This document shows positions 19,684-28,678 of a DNA stretch of 64,000 nucleotides, in pieces. Numbering within the stretch: position 1 is the first letter of the stretch; each line of letters starts with the position of its first letter. The notes beneath the pieces are model-generated. The model did not search any database and was not told the DNA's origin. It saw only the letters and a list, made by a program, of their open reading frames with translations. Both the position numbers and the translations under genes were made by a program. This DNA is from Magnetococcales bacterium WMHbinv6 (GTDB taxonomy: Bacteria > Pseudomonadota > Magnetococcia > Magnetococcales > Magnetaquicoccaceae), in assembly GCA_002753135.1 (NCBI GenBank), contig PDZV01000001.1, positions 124,001 through 188,000 of the forward strand, in the 5' to 3' direction.

Positions 19684-19978
19684 TCCATTGGCTCCTTATT
19701 TAGTCTGGTCTTGCAATGCAGATTAGGAGGGTCTGCCTGAGTTGATCAAGCAATTCTCCAATAATAAATCGCAAAAAGCGATCACCCCAGGTAAATTACC
19801 CCCGGCACCAACAAACAATAATTTACCCCCACCCCCTCATCGAACCTTGAGCCTAGCAGCAATAACTGTATGATTCAAGAGATAATATTCGTTTGCCTCC
19901 TTTTACCGGGTCCGACGATTATGAACAAATCCTGTTAATCCTTCAAAAAAAAACGATTTATTCCACGAAAGAAGATAC
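19684..19978. promoter_or_regulatory. Divergent promoter region between acs and the acyl-CoA synthetase-like gene
   Basis: 295 bases without a gene separating two divergent acetate/CoA units. It contains a small stem ATCGC-AAAAA-GCGAT around 19776-19790. I could not identify a convincing sigma-54 or CRP site by eye. Confidence 0.4.
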
Positions 19979-22105
19979 GTGAATTACGGTACTCAATCAC
20001 TGACTCCGATATTTGCACCGCGTTCGGTGGCTATTGTCGGTGCCTCGCGTTTTGCCCACAAACTGGGGCATCTGCTGCTGGCCAATTTACTGGCCGGCGG
20101 CTATCGCGGTGCCATCCATGTCATTAATGCCAATGGCGGAGAAATACTCGGACGACCTGTCTTGAAAGAGCTGTCTGCCGCTCCTCGAGGCATCGATCTG
20201 GTGGTTTTGGCCATTCCGGCCCACACGGTTCTGGCAACTGCCAAACTGGCCATCAACCGCAATTGTGCTGCCCTCATGGTCTTGACCGACGGTTTTCGTG
20301 ACCGGGATGTCGACGGCGCGACTCGTGAAAACGAATTGGCCAAACTGTGTCGGGATCGGGGGATCCTGTTGTTGGGGCCCAATTCTCTCGGCGTGGTGCT
20401 GCGCCAGGATAATTTCAATCTTTCCCTGCTCTCTGCCTTGCCACCTCCTGGCGGAATCTCTCTGTTTGCGCAGTCTGGAGCAGTTTGTGCTGCCACGTTG
20501 GACTGGATGGCCTCCCGGCAACTGGGATTGGCGAAAATGATCGGTCTCGGCAATCAGGCCGGCCTGCGTGACGCGCAAATTCTCTCTTTTCTCGCCCACG
20601 ATCCAGATACTCAGGTGATCGCCTGTCACCTGGAATGGGTGGCAGGCGGCAGCGAATTTCTTAAAGCGGCCATGGAAGCCTCCCACAACAAACCGGTGGT
20701 CTTGTTGCTGGGTGGTGGCAGCTCCTGGTATACCACCACCAGCTTGCGGCAACCGGGGTGTCATATCCACTCTCCCAGCGTTTTTTCCGCCGCCTGCGAC
20801 CGTACCGGCATCATCCAGACCAACCATTTCCAACAATGGCTGGATATTCTGCTGGCCGTGGCGCAATCTGCCTTACCAAGCAACAAACGTATCGCCGTAC
20901 TGAGCAATGGCCGTGGTCCTGGTTTATTGACCTCGGATATTCTTGATCATCTGGGTTTGCTCAGCAGCGGCTTGCCGGCGGAGAGGGCACAACAACTGCA
21001 AACAGAGCTTCCTCCCCGCAGTGCTATTGATGGCCCCTGGGATCTCAGCGGCATTGCCCAGGCGGAACATTATCGCATCGCTCTGCAGGCAGCTCTGGAT
21101 GAAAGCAGCATCGGTGCGGCCATTGTGGTGATCACCCCCCACCCGCTGGCCAACCCGGAAGCGATCGCCCGCACCCTGTGCCAAGAGGTCAAGCACAGCA
21201 AACCCATTTTGGCTGTTTTGATGGGTGGCAATCAAATGCGCCCGGCAGTCGCCTTGTGCGATCAGCACGGCATTCCCTGCTATCCGACCCCGGAACGGGC
21301 CGCCAGCGCCCTCTCCGCGCTCGATCAATACCGGCAATGGCGTCAGCGTCCACCCCGCCTGATCACCCAGTTTGCCGTCAATCAAAGTCGTGTGCGTCGT
21401 CTGCTGCAACGCTTTCGCATGCTGCACATTCGCCATCCGGTCGATCTGGACGGCAAAGAGTTATTGCATGCCTACGGCATTACCGTACCGGATGGCGAAG
21501 CCGCCCATTCAATCGATGAGGCGCTGCGCGTTGCCGAACGGCTGGGTTATCCGGTTGCCTTGCATCTGTTGTCACCCGAAATTCATTTGGCCGACAACAT
21601 GGAAGTTCACCGGATCGACGTCAGCGAACCGGGAGCGGTGCGCGATGCTTTCGATCTGTTGACCTTGCGTTTTGCCCGGCGTGTGCCAGAGGGTCGCCTG
21701 GATGGTGTCTTCGTGGAAAAGCAACATTCGCATGGTCGACCGCTGCTGATGGGTATGCGACGGGATGCCCAGTTCGGACCGCTCTTGCATGTCGGTGCGG
21801 CCCACCCGTTATCGCTGAATGATGATCTGTGCGAACTGGCACCGATTACTGCCGAAGAGGCGGTCACCATGTTGCGGGCATCCTGTCGTCAACCTCCGGA
21901 TGAAAACGAGACCTTTGAAGAGATCAGCGAAGGAGAGTGCCATATTGTCGCCGAAGTGCTGCAACGGATCAGCCAACTGGCCATCGACTTCCCAGCCATT
22001 CGCAGCATCAAGATTCATCCTTTGATCGTGCGCCGCAACGGTCTGCCCCCATTGGCGACCGAATGCGAAATTGAATTGGATTTTACCAATGAGCCAACAC
22101 CATGA
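19979..22105 (+). CDS. NDP-forming acyl-CoA synthetase-like protein (ACD alpha/ATP-grasp)
   Basis: 708 residues. The N-terminus is a CoA-binding Rossmann domain (FAPRSVAIVGASRFAHKLGH), followed by succinyl-CoA-ligase-like domains (LLGPNSLGVV, ISLFAQSGAV, GLGNQAGLRDAQILSFLAHD) and a C-terminal ATP-grasp portion (LLHAYGITVPDGEAAHSIDEA to about 690). This is the layout of ADP-forming acetyl-CoA synthetases and of the non-catalytic part of Pat-type lysine acetyltransferases. The segment that carries the phospho-His in true enzymes (usually SHTGALAG) is replaced by a sequence with CHIHSPS, so catalysis is uncertain. It starts with GTG at 19979 and overlaps the next gene by 4 bases (ATGA), so the two proteins probably work together. 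Confidence 0.85.
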   Translation: MNYGTQSLTPIFAPRSVAIVGASRFAHKLGHLLLANLLAGGYRGAIHVINANGGEILGRPVLKELSAAPRGIDLVVLAIPAHTVLATAKLAINRNCAALMVLTDGFRDRDVDGATRENELAKLCRDRGILLLGPNSLGVVLRQDNFNLSLLSALPPPGGISLFAQSGAVCAATLDWMASRQLGLAKMIGLGNQAGLRDAQILSFLAHDPDTQVIACHLEWVAGGSEFLKAAMEASHNKPVVLLLGGGSSWYTTTSLRQPGCHIHSPSVFSAACDRTGIIQTNHFQQWLDILLAVAQSALPSNKRIAVLSNGRGPGLLTSDILDHLGLLSSGLPAERAQQLQTELPPRSAIDGPWDLSGIAQAEHYRIALQAALDESSIGAAIVVITPHPLANPEAIARTLCQEVKHSKPILAVLMGGNQMRPAVALCDQHGIPCYPTPERAASALSALDQYRQWRQRPPRLITQFAVNQSRVRRLLQRFRMLHIRHPVDLDGKELLHAYGITVPDGEAAHSIDEALRVAERLGYPVALHLLSPEIHLADNMEVHRIDVSEPGAVRDAFDLLTLRFARRVPEGRLDGVFVEKQHSHGRPLLMGMRRDAQFGPLLHVGAAHPLSLNDDLCELAPITAEEAVTMLRASCRQPPDENETFEEISEGECHIVAEVLQRISQLAIDFPAIRSIKIHPLIVRRNGLPPLATECEIELDFTNEPTP

Positions 22106-23979
22106 GCCAACCATATCCTGAAACCGATCCCCGTTGGCAGATCCGCTATGCTGCCATGGTCACGGAAGCACAAATCGCCGTGCGTCGCATCAAGCCGGGG
22201 CAAAGGATTTTTCTCGGCAGCGGTGCCGCCGTGCCGCAAGTTCTGCTGCGTGCCTTGCTCAACGAGCGCAGCCGCCTGGCCGATATTGAAATTGTCACCC
22301 TGTTTGTTGCCGGTGAACTGCCACCGATCCTGCGCGAATTATCGGATATTTTTACCATCAACACCTTTTTTATCGTCGATTCGGTGCGGGAACTTGTACA
22401 AACCGGCAAGGCGGATTATACGCCGATTTTGATTTCTGACCTGCCACGCCTGTTTGCCAACGGCCAACTCCCCCTGGATGTGGCCATGATTCAGGTCGCC
22501 CCCCCGGATAAAGAGGGGCAGGTCAATCTGGGCATCAATGTCGATGTGGTGCGCAGTGCCACGGAAAATGCTCGCCTGATCATGGCGCAGGTCAATCCGC
22601 AAATGCCTCGCACATTGGGAGATTCCACTTTGTCGGTCTGGGATCTGGATCTGCTGATTTTTGGCGAGGAGCCGCTGCCGGAGCTTCCTCTCCTGGCCAA
22701 CGACGAAACCATTACCCGCATCGGCAAACATGTCGCCGCACTGGTTCCTGACGGTGCCACCATCCAGATGGGTATCGGTCGCGTGCCGCAGGCGGTGGTC
22801 CGACAACTGACCGGAAAAAAAAATCTCGCCATCCATACCGAGATGATTTCCGATGCCGTACTGGATCTGCTGCATTCAGGGGCCTTGTCGGACGAACCGG
22901 ACAGCCCGCCGGAAGCGGAAAGGGTGGTCAGCAGTTTTGCCCTCGGCAGTCGGAGCCTGTATGAAGCGGTTGGCGATAATCCGGTCTTTCGTTTTCGCCG
23001 CACCGAATATGTCAACGATCTGCAACAGATCAGCCGCCATCAACGCATGATCTCCATCAACGGAGCGTTGCAGATTGATCTGACCGGACAGGTGTGTGTC
23101 GACTCTTTGGGGGCACGTTTTTATTCCGGCATTGGGGGAATCGTCGATTTCAACAGCGGTGCCGCTGCAGCTGCCGAAGGCAAAGCGATCATCGCCATGC
23201 CCGCAACCGCCCGCAAAGGCAAAACCTCGCGCATTGTGGCCCGTCTGACTTCAGGTGCCGGAGTGGCCTTGAACCGGGGCATGGTCCATTATGTGGTCAG
23301 CGAATTTGGCGTGGCCTATCTGTTCGGTAAAACCATTCAGGAACGGGCCTTGGCACTGATCAGCATTGCCCATCCCGATTTTCGTGTCTCTCTGTTGAAA
23401 CGGGCGGTAAAACTCGGCTTTGTGCGCCCGGAAATTGGGGAGGTGGATGGACAAATCTGGGTTGGCAGCCGGGAATTGCGCACCTCTTTATTGTTGGAAA
23501 ACGGACAAATGTTGACTTTCCGCTCCTCCCGTCCCACCGATTGGAAGGCGATCAAAAAAATGCTCTATTCGCTCTCCGAAGGGACGGTCTACCGTCGATT
23601 CATGAGCCATGTTAAACGTTTTCCCTTCAACCGCCTGAAAAATTTCACCTTCATCGATCAGCGGCGAGATGTGGTGGTGGTGGGTACGGTGTTCGACGGG
23701 CAGAGTGAAGTGATCATCGCCATTGGCGGTTATAATGTGGACGGCCCCTCCAACCGGGCGGAAGTGGCCTTTTTGGTGCGGGACGATTGGCAGGGGCAAG
23801 GAATCGGCAGTTTCATGATGCGCCATTTGGCCAATATGGCCCGCAGTGCCGGTCTGGCCGGTTTGACCGCAGAAACCTTGGTCGACAACCGCCCGATGCA
23901 AGGGGTCCTCAACAAATGCGGCTTCTCTGTCACCACCCGCTCGGATGGAGAAACTGTGCATTTTGATATTGATTTTTAA
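22102..23979 (+). CDS. Acetyl-CoA hydrolase/CoA-transferase fused to GNAT acetyltransferase
   Basis: 625 residues. Residues 1-430 form a class I CoA-transferase of the acetyl-CoA hydrolase / 4-hydroxybutyrate CoA-transferase group (GSGAAVPQVLLRALL, IQMGIGRVPQAVV, IHTEMISDAVLDLL, YSGIGGIVDFNSGAA). Residues 470-620 form a GNAT acetyltransferase (AEVAFLVRDDWQGQGIGSFMMRHL acetyl-CoA loop with Q-G-x-G, then ETLVDNRPMQGVLNKCGF). Such fusions are known in Geobacter-like bacteria. Coupled by a 4-base overlap to the acyl-CoA synthetase-like gene and divergent from acs, it may link acetyl-CoA balance to protein acetylation. The combination of the two polypeptides recreates the parts of a Pat-type enzyme plus a CoA-transferase. 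Confidence 0.9.
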   Translation: MSQPYPETDPRWQIRYAAMVTEAQIAVRRIKPGQRIFLGSGAAVPQVLLRALLNERSRLADIEIVTLFVAGELPPILRELSDIFTINTFFIVDSVRELVQTGKADYTPILISDLPRLFANGQLPLDVAMIQVAPPDKEGQVNLGINVDVVRSATENARLIMAQVNPQMPRTLGDSTLSVWDLDLLIFGEEPLPELPLLANDETITRIGKHVAALVPDGATIQMGIGRVPQAVVRQLTGKKNLAIHTEMISDAVLDLLHSGALSDEPDSPPEAERVVSSFALGSRSLYEAVGDNPVFRFRRTEYVNDLQQISRHQRMISINGALQIDLTGQVCVDSLGARFYSGIGGIVDFNSGAAAAAEGKAIIAMPATARKGKTSRIVARLTSGAGVALNRGMVHYVVSEFGVAYLFGKTIQERALALISIAHPDFRVSLLKRAVKLGFVRPEIGEVDGQIWVGSRELRTSLLLENGQMLTFRSSRPTDWKAIKKMLYSLSEGTVYRRFMSHVKRFPFNRLKNFTFIDQRRDVVVVGTVFDGQSEVIIAIGGYNVDGPSNRAEVAFLVRDDWQGQGIGSFMMRHLANMARSAGLAGLTAETLVDNRPMQGVLNKCGFSVTTRSDGETVHFDIDF

Positions 23980-23998
23980 AGCCTTGCCAATGCGTTTT

Positions 23999-24032
23999 TT
24001 TCACCGTCAAGCTATTCTCATTGGCGGTGAAA
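23999..24032. other. Stem-loop between convergent genes
   Basis: TTTCACCG (23999-24006) pairs with CGGTGAAA (24025-24032). It lies between the convergent ends of the CoA-transferase and DUF790 genes. T-runs sit on the wrong side for a classical terminator on either strand, so only a weak terminator or RNA-end function is suggested. Confidence 0.35.
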
Positions 24033-24051
24033 TATTTCGATGGCCCGGCAT

Positions 24052-25329
24052 TTATCCCTCCCCCGGCAAAAAACTGCGCAATGCCGTCACCAACCGTTTG
24101 ACAGGGGGAATCTGGTGATAGACAAATCCATGCTGCTGGAACCAGGTCGAATTTTCCAACAGGGATTGTATTTCCGCCTGTTTGCTCAGGGCACGATCCA
24201 CGCCGATTACCAACTCTGGCGGTTGGCGGCGCAGCTGGGCCAGGGAGTGTAGACGGTGTTGCAGTTGACCCGCATGCCAGCGGTGGAACAGTTCCACATG
24301 GACAACCTGACCACTGACATGGCGGAAACTCCAATCCGGAATCACCCACTCCTGCCGGTCCAGTTCGAGCAGAGCAGAACTTTCGCGCACCGTCCAATCA
24401 TTGACCTGCGCGGTAAACAGGGTGGTGAAATGGTTGAATGCCTCAGGCACCACATCCGCTGTCTGCTGCAAATGGCTGCGCAAACCGGATCCATGGTCCA
24501 ATTCCAGCAGGAGCGGACCACTCAGCGGTTTGCCAGCGCGACCCTGTTTTGCCTGGCTGGCAGGAAGATCAATCTGGGCCTGCAAATGCCAGCGACTGAG
24601 CAAACAGATTGCCGACAGCATACTGGCCAGCAAAAATCCATATTTGAGATTTCCTTCCGGCAACTGCAACGGGCCGTCCAACTGCAGACGATAGCTTCCC
24701 GCCGCCGTGCGCTGCAGGCGTGCCAATAATTGCAACCATTTCAAATGCCGAAAAAAACGCCGCCGCACACCAACATCCGGCTCCTCCAGGTGCAGTTGCA
24801 GCGATTTGGCCCACTGCAACGGCCCCTGCGCCAGGGCCAGATTATAACGCTGCAACAACCCCTCGGCACCAATCGCCTCAAAGGATAACACGATCTGCCG
24901 ATCCGGCAGATCGGCGTACAAACGGGCTGCCAACTGATCGGCATCCTGTTGTCTGGTTGCAGCAACCGCTTGCCGATAACATTGCAAATCGTTACTGCCA
25001 GCCCCCTGTTCCCCTCCAGGAAAAAAAAGTTGCGCCGCAGTCAAAAAGACCTCCTTGCGCAACTCCTCCAGTTCGTCATCATGCTCCTGAAAAGTGCATC
25101 GATCCGACAACAACTTGAACAACCCCTTGGCAACCAACGGCGATCTGGCCCCGTGCATGATCGGTACCGCCGCCTCCTGCAACTCTTCCCGACTGCTGCC
25201 GATTGCTGTTTCACAAACACTGATCAAGCCCCTCGCCACCTCTTGCCACGAGCGATCCTGGGTATCGACAAAACGGGGATACAATCGGTGTTGACGAATA
25301 TCATAACGCAGCAGCTCCCGTGTCAACAT
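24052..25329 (-). CDS. DUF790 (Bax1-type) predicted nuclease
   Basis: 425 residues. The N-terminal signature ELLRYDIRQHRLYPRFVD matches DUF790 (COG3372), the family of the archaeal XPB-partner nuclease Bax1. The C-terminal third has a restriction-endonuclease-like core: LELDRQEWVIPDWSF (metal-binding Asp) followed by a strand with VVHVELFH, where the usual ExK is only partly kept. A DNA- or RNA-structure nuclease role is inferred. No XPB-type helicase is adjacent; instead the gene overlaps the end of cca by 7 bases and follows rtcB, so translation is coupled to tRNA-repair genes. The ATG at 25329 is preceded by GAGGAGGGCAGGAG, which decides this start over an upstream alternative at 25482. 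Confidence 0.75.
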   Translation of the reverse strand: MLTRELLRYDIRQHRLYPRFVDTQDRSWQEVARGLISVCETAIGSSREELQEAAVPIMHGARSPLVAKGLFKLLSDRCTFQEHDDELEELRKEVFLTAAQLFFPGGEQGAGSNDLQCYRQAVAATRQQDADQLAARLYADLPDRQIVLSFEAIGAEGLLQRYNLALAQGPLQWAKSLQLHLEEPDVGVRRRFFRHLKWLQLLARLQRTAAGSYRLQLDGPLQLPEGNLKYGFLLASMLSAICLLSRWHLQAQIDLPASQAKQGRAGKPLSGPLLLELDHGSGLRSHLQQTADVVPEAFNHFTTLFTAQVNDWTVRESSALLELDRQEWVIPDWSFRHVSGQVVHVELFHRWHAGQLQHRLHSLAQLRRQPPELVIGVDRALSKQAEIQSLLENSTWFQQHGFVYHQIPPVKRLVTALRSFLPGEG

Positions 25330-26576
25330 GCTCCTGCCCTCCTCGTTTCGGCCAACAACTGCCGCACCCGATCTATGCGTTGACGATGAATCGCCTCGCC
25401 CAATAAACGCCCCTCCAAACCACTGGCACGCAAGGCGTTGACATCCACGGAGGCCGCTGCCTGTCGACAGCGTCGCCAACAAGCGATGTGCGCTACCGGC
25501 TCCACGGCTCTGCCTCCTCGACCCAACACATCCGCCTGACAGGCCGTCAACACCTGTTCAAACCATTCGTTATGGCTAAACGCCTGCAGTCGCTCCAAGA
25601 GGTTGACGACGGATTTGGCCCTCATCTCGGCAAGACACGACACCCGCCCATGTTCCGCAATGACCGCCAGCGCCAATTGGCACACCCGATTCGGCAAACG
25701 CAAACGATCCGCCAGGCTCTGCATGGCCTGCAGCCCTCGATGCTCATGGCCGATGTGGCGCGGCCACTGTTCACGCGGCGTCAACCCCTTGCCCAGATCA
25801 TGCAACAGGGCGGCAAAACGAACTTCTGGATCATCAGTCAAGGCAGAGGCCGCCTGCAACGTCAAGCGACTGTGCTGCCAGGCATCCCCTTCCGGGTGGT
25901 GTTGTGGCGGTTGACTCACACCTTGCAGGGCTGCCAATTCAGTAAACCAGACCGACAGGGCTCCACATTGTGCCAACAGATCAAAATAGGTAACCGGTGC
26001 CGCCGTGGCGAGTCCCTTCAGCGTCTCTCGCCACACCCGCTCCGGAGAGAGCGCTTGCAGCTCCCCGGAACTAACCAAAGTTTTCATCAACTGCAAAGTC
26101 TCATCGGCAACCCGAAAGCCCAGGTCAGCAAAACGGGCCAAAAAACGTGCCACCCGCAACACGCGCAGCGGATCTTCCACAAAGGCCGGAGAGACATGGC
26201 GCAACAGGCGGGCTTGCAGATCCCGATAACCTCCGAAAGGATCGATCAAACGCCCTTCGTTATCCAAGGCCATGGCATTGATGGTCAAGTCGCGACGGGC
26301 CAAATCTTCTTCAACCGTCACCTCTGGGGCAAAAAAACAGTGAAAGCCCCGATAACCAGGGGCAGTTTTTCTTTCCTGACGGGCCAGGGCATAGGCATCA
26401 CCGCTTTCCGGGTGCAAAAAGACGGGAAAATCGGCACCAACCTGGCGAAAGCCTCGCCGTCGCATCGATGCCGGCGTCTCGCCAATGACCAACCAATCGC
26501 TATCGGGAGGGGTGAGCCCCAGAAAATGGTCCCGAACCCATCCTCCCACACGGTAGACCTGGGTTAATGGCTGCAT
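25323..26576 (-). CDS. cca: Multifunctional CCA-adding tRNA nucleotidyltransferase
   Basis: 417 residues, very close in layout to the Escherichia enzyme. It adds or repairs the 3' CCA of tRNA without a template. Visible: VGGWVRD (nucleotide-binding), DSDW catalytic aspartates (DxD), RRDLTINAMA, the DPLRVLRVARF helix, and a C-terminal HD domain (RFAALLHDLGKG, GHEHRG) that gives 2',3'-cyclic phosphatase/phosphodiesterase activity in this class. It lies 37 bases after rtcB and overlaps the DUF790 gene, forming an RNA-repair operon. ATG at 26576 starts two residues before the YRVGGWVRD core and is preferred to the upstream ATG at 26648. Confidence 0.96.
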   Translation of the reverse strand: MQPLTQVYRVGGWVRDHFLGLTPPDSDWLVIGETPASMRRRGFRQVGADFPVFLHPESGDAYALARQERKTAPGYRGFHCFFAPEVTVEEDLARRDLTINAMALDNEGRLIDPFGGYRDLQARLLRHVSPAFVEDPLRVLRVARFLARFADLGFRVADETLQLMKTLVSSGELQALSPERVWRETLKGLATAAPVTYFDLLAQCGALSVWFTELAALQGVSQPPQHHPEGDAWQHSRLTLQAASALTDDPEVRFAALLHDLGKGLTPREQWPRHIGHEHRGLQAMQSLADRLRLPNRVCQLALAVIAEHGRVSCLAEMRAKSVVNLLERLQAFSHNEWFEQVLTACQADVLGRGGRAVEPVAHIACWRRCRQAAASVDVNALRASGLEGRLLGEAIHRQRIDRVRQLLAETRRAGAC

Positions 26577-26613
26577 GGTTCCAGTTCCGGAAGAGGTATT
26601 GAAAAATCGGTGC

Positions 26614-27837
26614 TTATCCTTTGACACAGACAATCTGCTTGAGTACATGGAGAATTTCCACCAGATCGGACTGCCTGGCCATCACTTTGTCGATATCCTT
26701 GTAGGCGGCTGGAATTTCATCCATCACCGAGGCTGTTTTGCGGCAGGCTACGCCAGCGGTCTGTTGCTGCAAATCGGCGGTGGTAAAACGGCGTGCCGCT
26801 TCGTTGCGGCTCATTTTGCGCCCTGCGCCGTGCGCACTGGAACAAAAAGTTTCCGGGTTGCCTGTGCCGCGCACGATATAACTTTTTGCACCCATAGAAC
26901 CGGGCACAATACCCAAATCGGTTTTGCGGGCACGGATTGCCCCTTTGCGGGTCACCCAGAGGGTGCGTTGGAAATGTTCTTCACGTTCCATGGTGTTGTG
27001 ATGACAATCAATCACTTCACCCACCACCGACGGCGGACGCCCCAACACCCTGCCGATGGCCTGCAACGTTGCCTGCATCATGAAGCGTCGGTTGGCTTTG
27101 GCATAGTCCTGGGCCCAGGCCACCGCTTGAACATAATCCTGAAAAGATTCGGTTCCTTCCTGCAACCAGGCCAGATCGGCATCGGGCAGTTTTTGCAACC
27201 GGGATCCCATCTCCCGCCGCGCCTGCTCGATAAAGTAGGTGCCAATACGATTGCCAACCCCCCGGGAACCGGAGTGCAAAACCACCCATACCTTTTGCGT
27301 TTCATCGAGAGAAATTTCGATGAAATGGTTCCCGGTACCCAAGGTACCCAAATGGCGTTCGGCGTTGACCCGTTTGTGCAACAATTTGGGGTGATGTTGC
27401 AGTACCTGCGGCAAACGTTGTTCGATACCCTGTTTGGCCCAATAGGCACGAATTGCCTCTGGCACCGTTCGCCAGGCCCCCTGATCATTTGCTCCACCCT
27501 GATCGGTGCGACCATGTGGCACCGCCTGTTCGATCGCCTCGCGCAGATCTTCCGCCCGCCCTTGCACATCTTCCGCATGCAGCGCCAGTTTGACCGCTTG
27601 CATGCCACAACCGATATCCACCCCGACTGCTGCCGGAATCACCGCTTTTTCGGTCGGAATCACTGAACCGATCACAGCCCCCAAACCGGCATGCACATCG
27701 GGCATCGCCGCCACCTGGCGGAAAACAAAGGGCAGATTGGCCACATTCATCAACTGCCGCCGAGAGGTATCATCCAAATCGTCGGCGTACACATGTACTG
27801 GTACCCGACCCGTATGGATCACTTCATAAATCGGCAC
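26614..27837 (-). CDS. rtcB: RtcB-type RNA-splicing ligase
   Basis: 407 residues. It joins RNA 2',3'-cyclic phosphate and 5'-OH ends using GTP and Mn2+. Motifs: metal site GVDIGCGM, GTGNHFIE, HSGSRGVGN, and the guanylated His336 in SSAHGAGRKMSR near the C-terminus. The GTG at 27837 is chosen because GGGGAG lies eight bases upstream; a TTG two codons earlier is possible. The typical rtcA cyclase and rtcR regulator are absent. Instead it precedes cca and a predicted nuclease, which suggests a tRNA break-repair group. Confidence 0.95.
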   Translation of the reverse strand: MPIYEVIHTGRVPVHVYADDLDDTSRRQLMNVANLPFVFRQVAAMPDVHAGLGAVIGSVIPTEKAVIPAAVGVDIGCGMQAVKLALHAEDVQGRAEDLREAIEQAVPHGRTDQGGANDQGAWRTVPEAIRAYWAKQGIEQRLPQVLQHHPKLLHKRVNAERHLGTLGTGNHFIEISLDETQKVWVVLHSGSRGVGNRIGTYFIEQARREMGSRLQKLPDADLAWLQEGTESFQDYVQAVAWAQDYAKANRRFMMQATLQAIGRVLGRPPSVVGEVIDCHHNTMEREEHFQRTLWVTRKGAIRARKTDLGIVPGSMGAKSYIVRGTGNPETFCSSAHGAGRKMSRNEAARRFTTADLQQQTAGVACRKTASVMDEIPAAYKDIDKVMARQSDLVEILHVLKQIVCVKG

Positions 27838-27867
27838 AACCAAGACTCCCCACGCTGCTTTGGTTAA

Positions 27868-28635
27868 TCAGAAGGAATTTCTTTTTTTACGAATTGAGGT
27901 AAACACATGCTCCGCACTGTAACCGGACAGACCGATGTTCTTGGCAAATTGAATATCATCGGCCCGCAAAAAGGGGTTATACTGTTTCTCTTCGGCAAGT
28001 GGAGAGGGCATGGTGGGTAATTCCATATCCGTCTGTTGAAAAATCTGCTTAAGCAAATTCTGCAAGGCCTGGTTATTCGGCTCCAGCGAACAGGCAAATT
28101 GCAAATTGACCAGCGTATATTCGTGGGCAGCACACAGGCGGGTATCATCCGGCAAGCGGCGCAGCTTTTGTAGCGAATCCCACATTTTTTCTGGCGTACC
28201 TTCAAAAAGCCGTCCACAACCGAAACGAAACAAAGTATCCCCGGCAAACAACACATCATCAACCAGATAGACCACATGGCCAACCGTATGGCCCGGCACG
28301 TCAATCGCCTGCCCCTGACAACCACCCAGGTCGATCCGCTGACCGTCGTTAACAGGCAGGTCCAACGGCGGTAGTCGGCTTTGATCCTTCTCGGCACCGA
28401 CAACCATCGCCGGATAGTGCGCCCGCAACTCTGCGACGCCGCCGATATGATCATGATGGTGATGCGTCAACAAAATGTGCGACAAGGTGGCCTCCTGAAC
28501 CGACAAAAATTGCCGCACCGGGTGCGCTTCACCCGGATCAACGGCTGCCCAGGTTCCATCACCGGTAGCAAACATCCAAATATAATTGTCCTTCAAAGCA
28601 GGGACAGGCTCGACCATCAGCGATTGTTGAGGCAT
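27868..28635 (-). CDS. gloB: Hydroxyacylglutathione hydrolase (glyoxalase II)
   Basis: 255 residues. Metallo-beta-lactamase fold with the binuclear metal motif THHHHDHIGG, further ligands in DVPGHTVGH, FAGDTLFRFGCGRLFEG and CAAHEYTLVNLQFA, and the HAGH C-terminal glutathione-binding domain ending with FLRADD. It hydrolyses S-lactoylglutathione to lactate and glutathione, the second step of methylglyoxal removal. N-terminal PVPALKDNYIWM is typical of the family. Divergent from the methyltransferase gene with only 43 bases between, a pairing common in proteobacteria. An ATG six codons in is an alternative start. Confidence 0.96.
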   Translation of the reverse strand: MPQQSLMVEPVPALKDNYIWMFATGDGTWAAVDPGEAHPVRQFLSVQEATLSHILLTHHHHDHIGGVAELRAHYPAMVVGAEKDQSRLPPLDLPVNDGQRIDLGGCQGQAIDVPGHTVGHVVYLVDDVLFAGDTLFRFGCGRLFEGTPEKMWDSLQKLRRLPDDTRLCAAHEYTLVNLQFACSLEPNNQALQNLLKQIFQQTDMELPTMPSPLAEEKQYNPFLRADDIQFAKNIGLSGYSAEHVFTSIRKKRNSF

Positions 28636-28678
28636 AATTTGCTTTCTTTCCCATTAAAACCAAACGAGACTCCTGACC

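Noticed and set aside
18118-19740. 540-codon plus-strand frame opposite acs
   Set aside because: Shadow frame caused by the base composition of acs; the opposite strand encodes all Acs motifs.
23999-24032. Strong bidirectional terminator
   Set aside because: Stem present, but the T- and A-runs are on the wrong side for termination on either strand, so kept only as a weak stem-loop.
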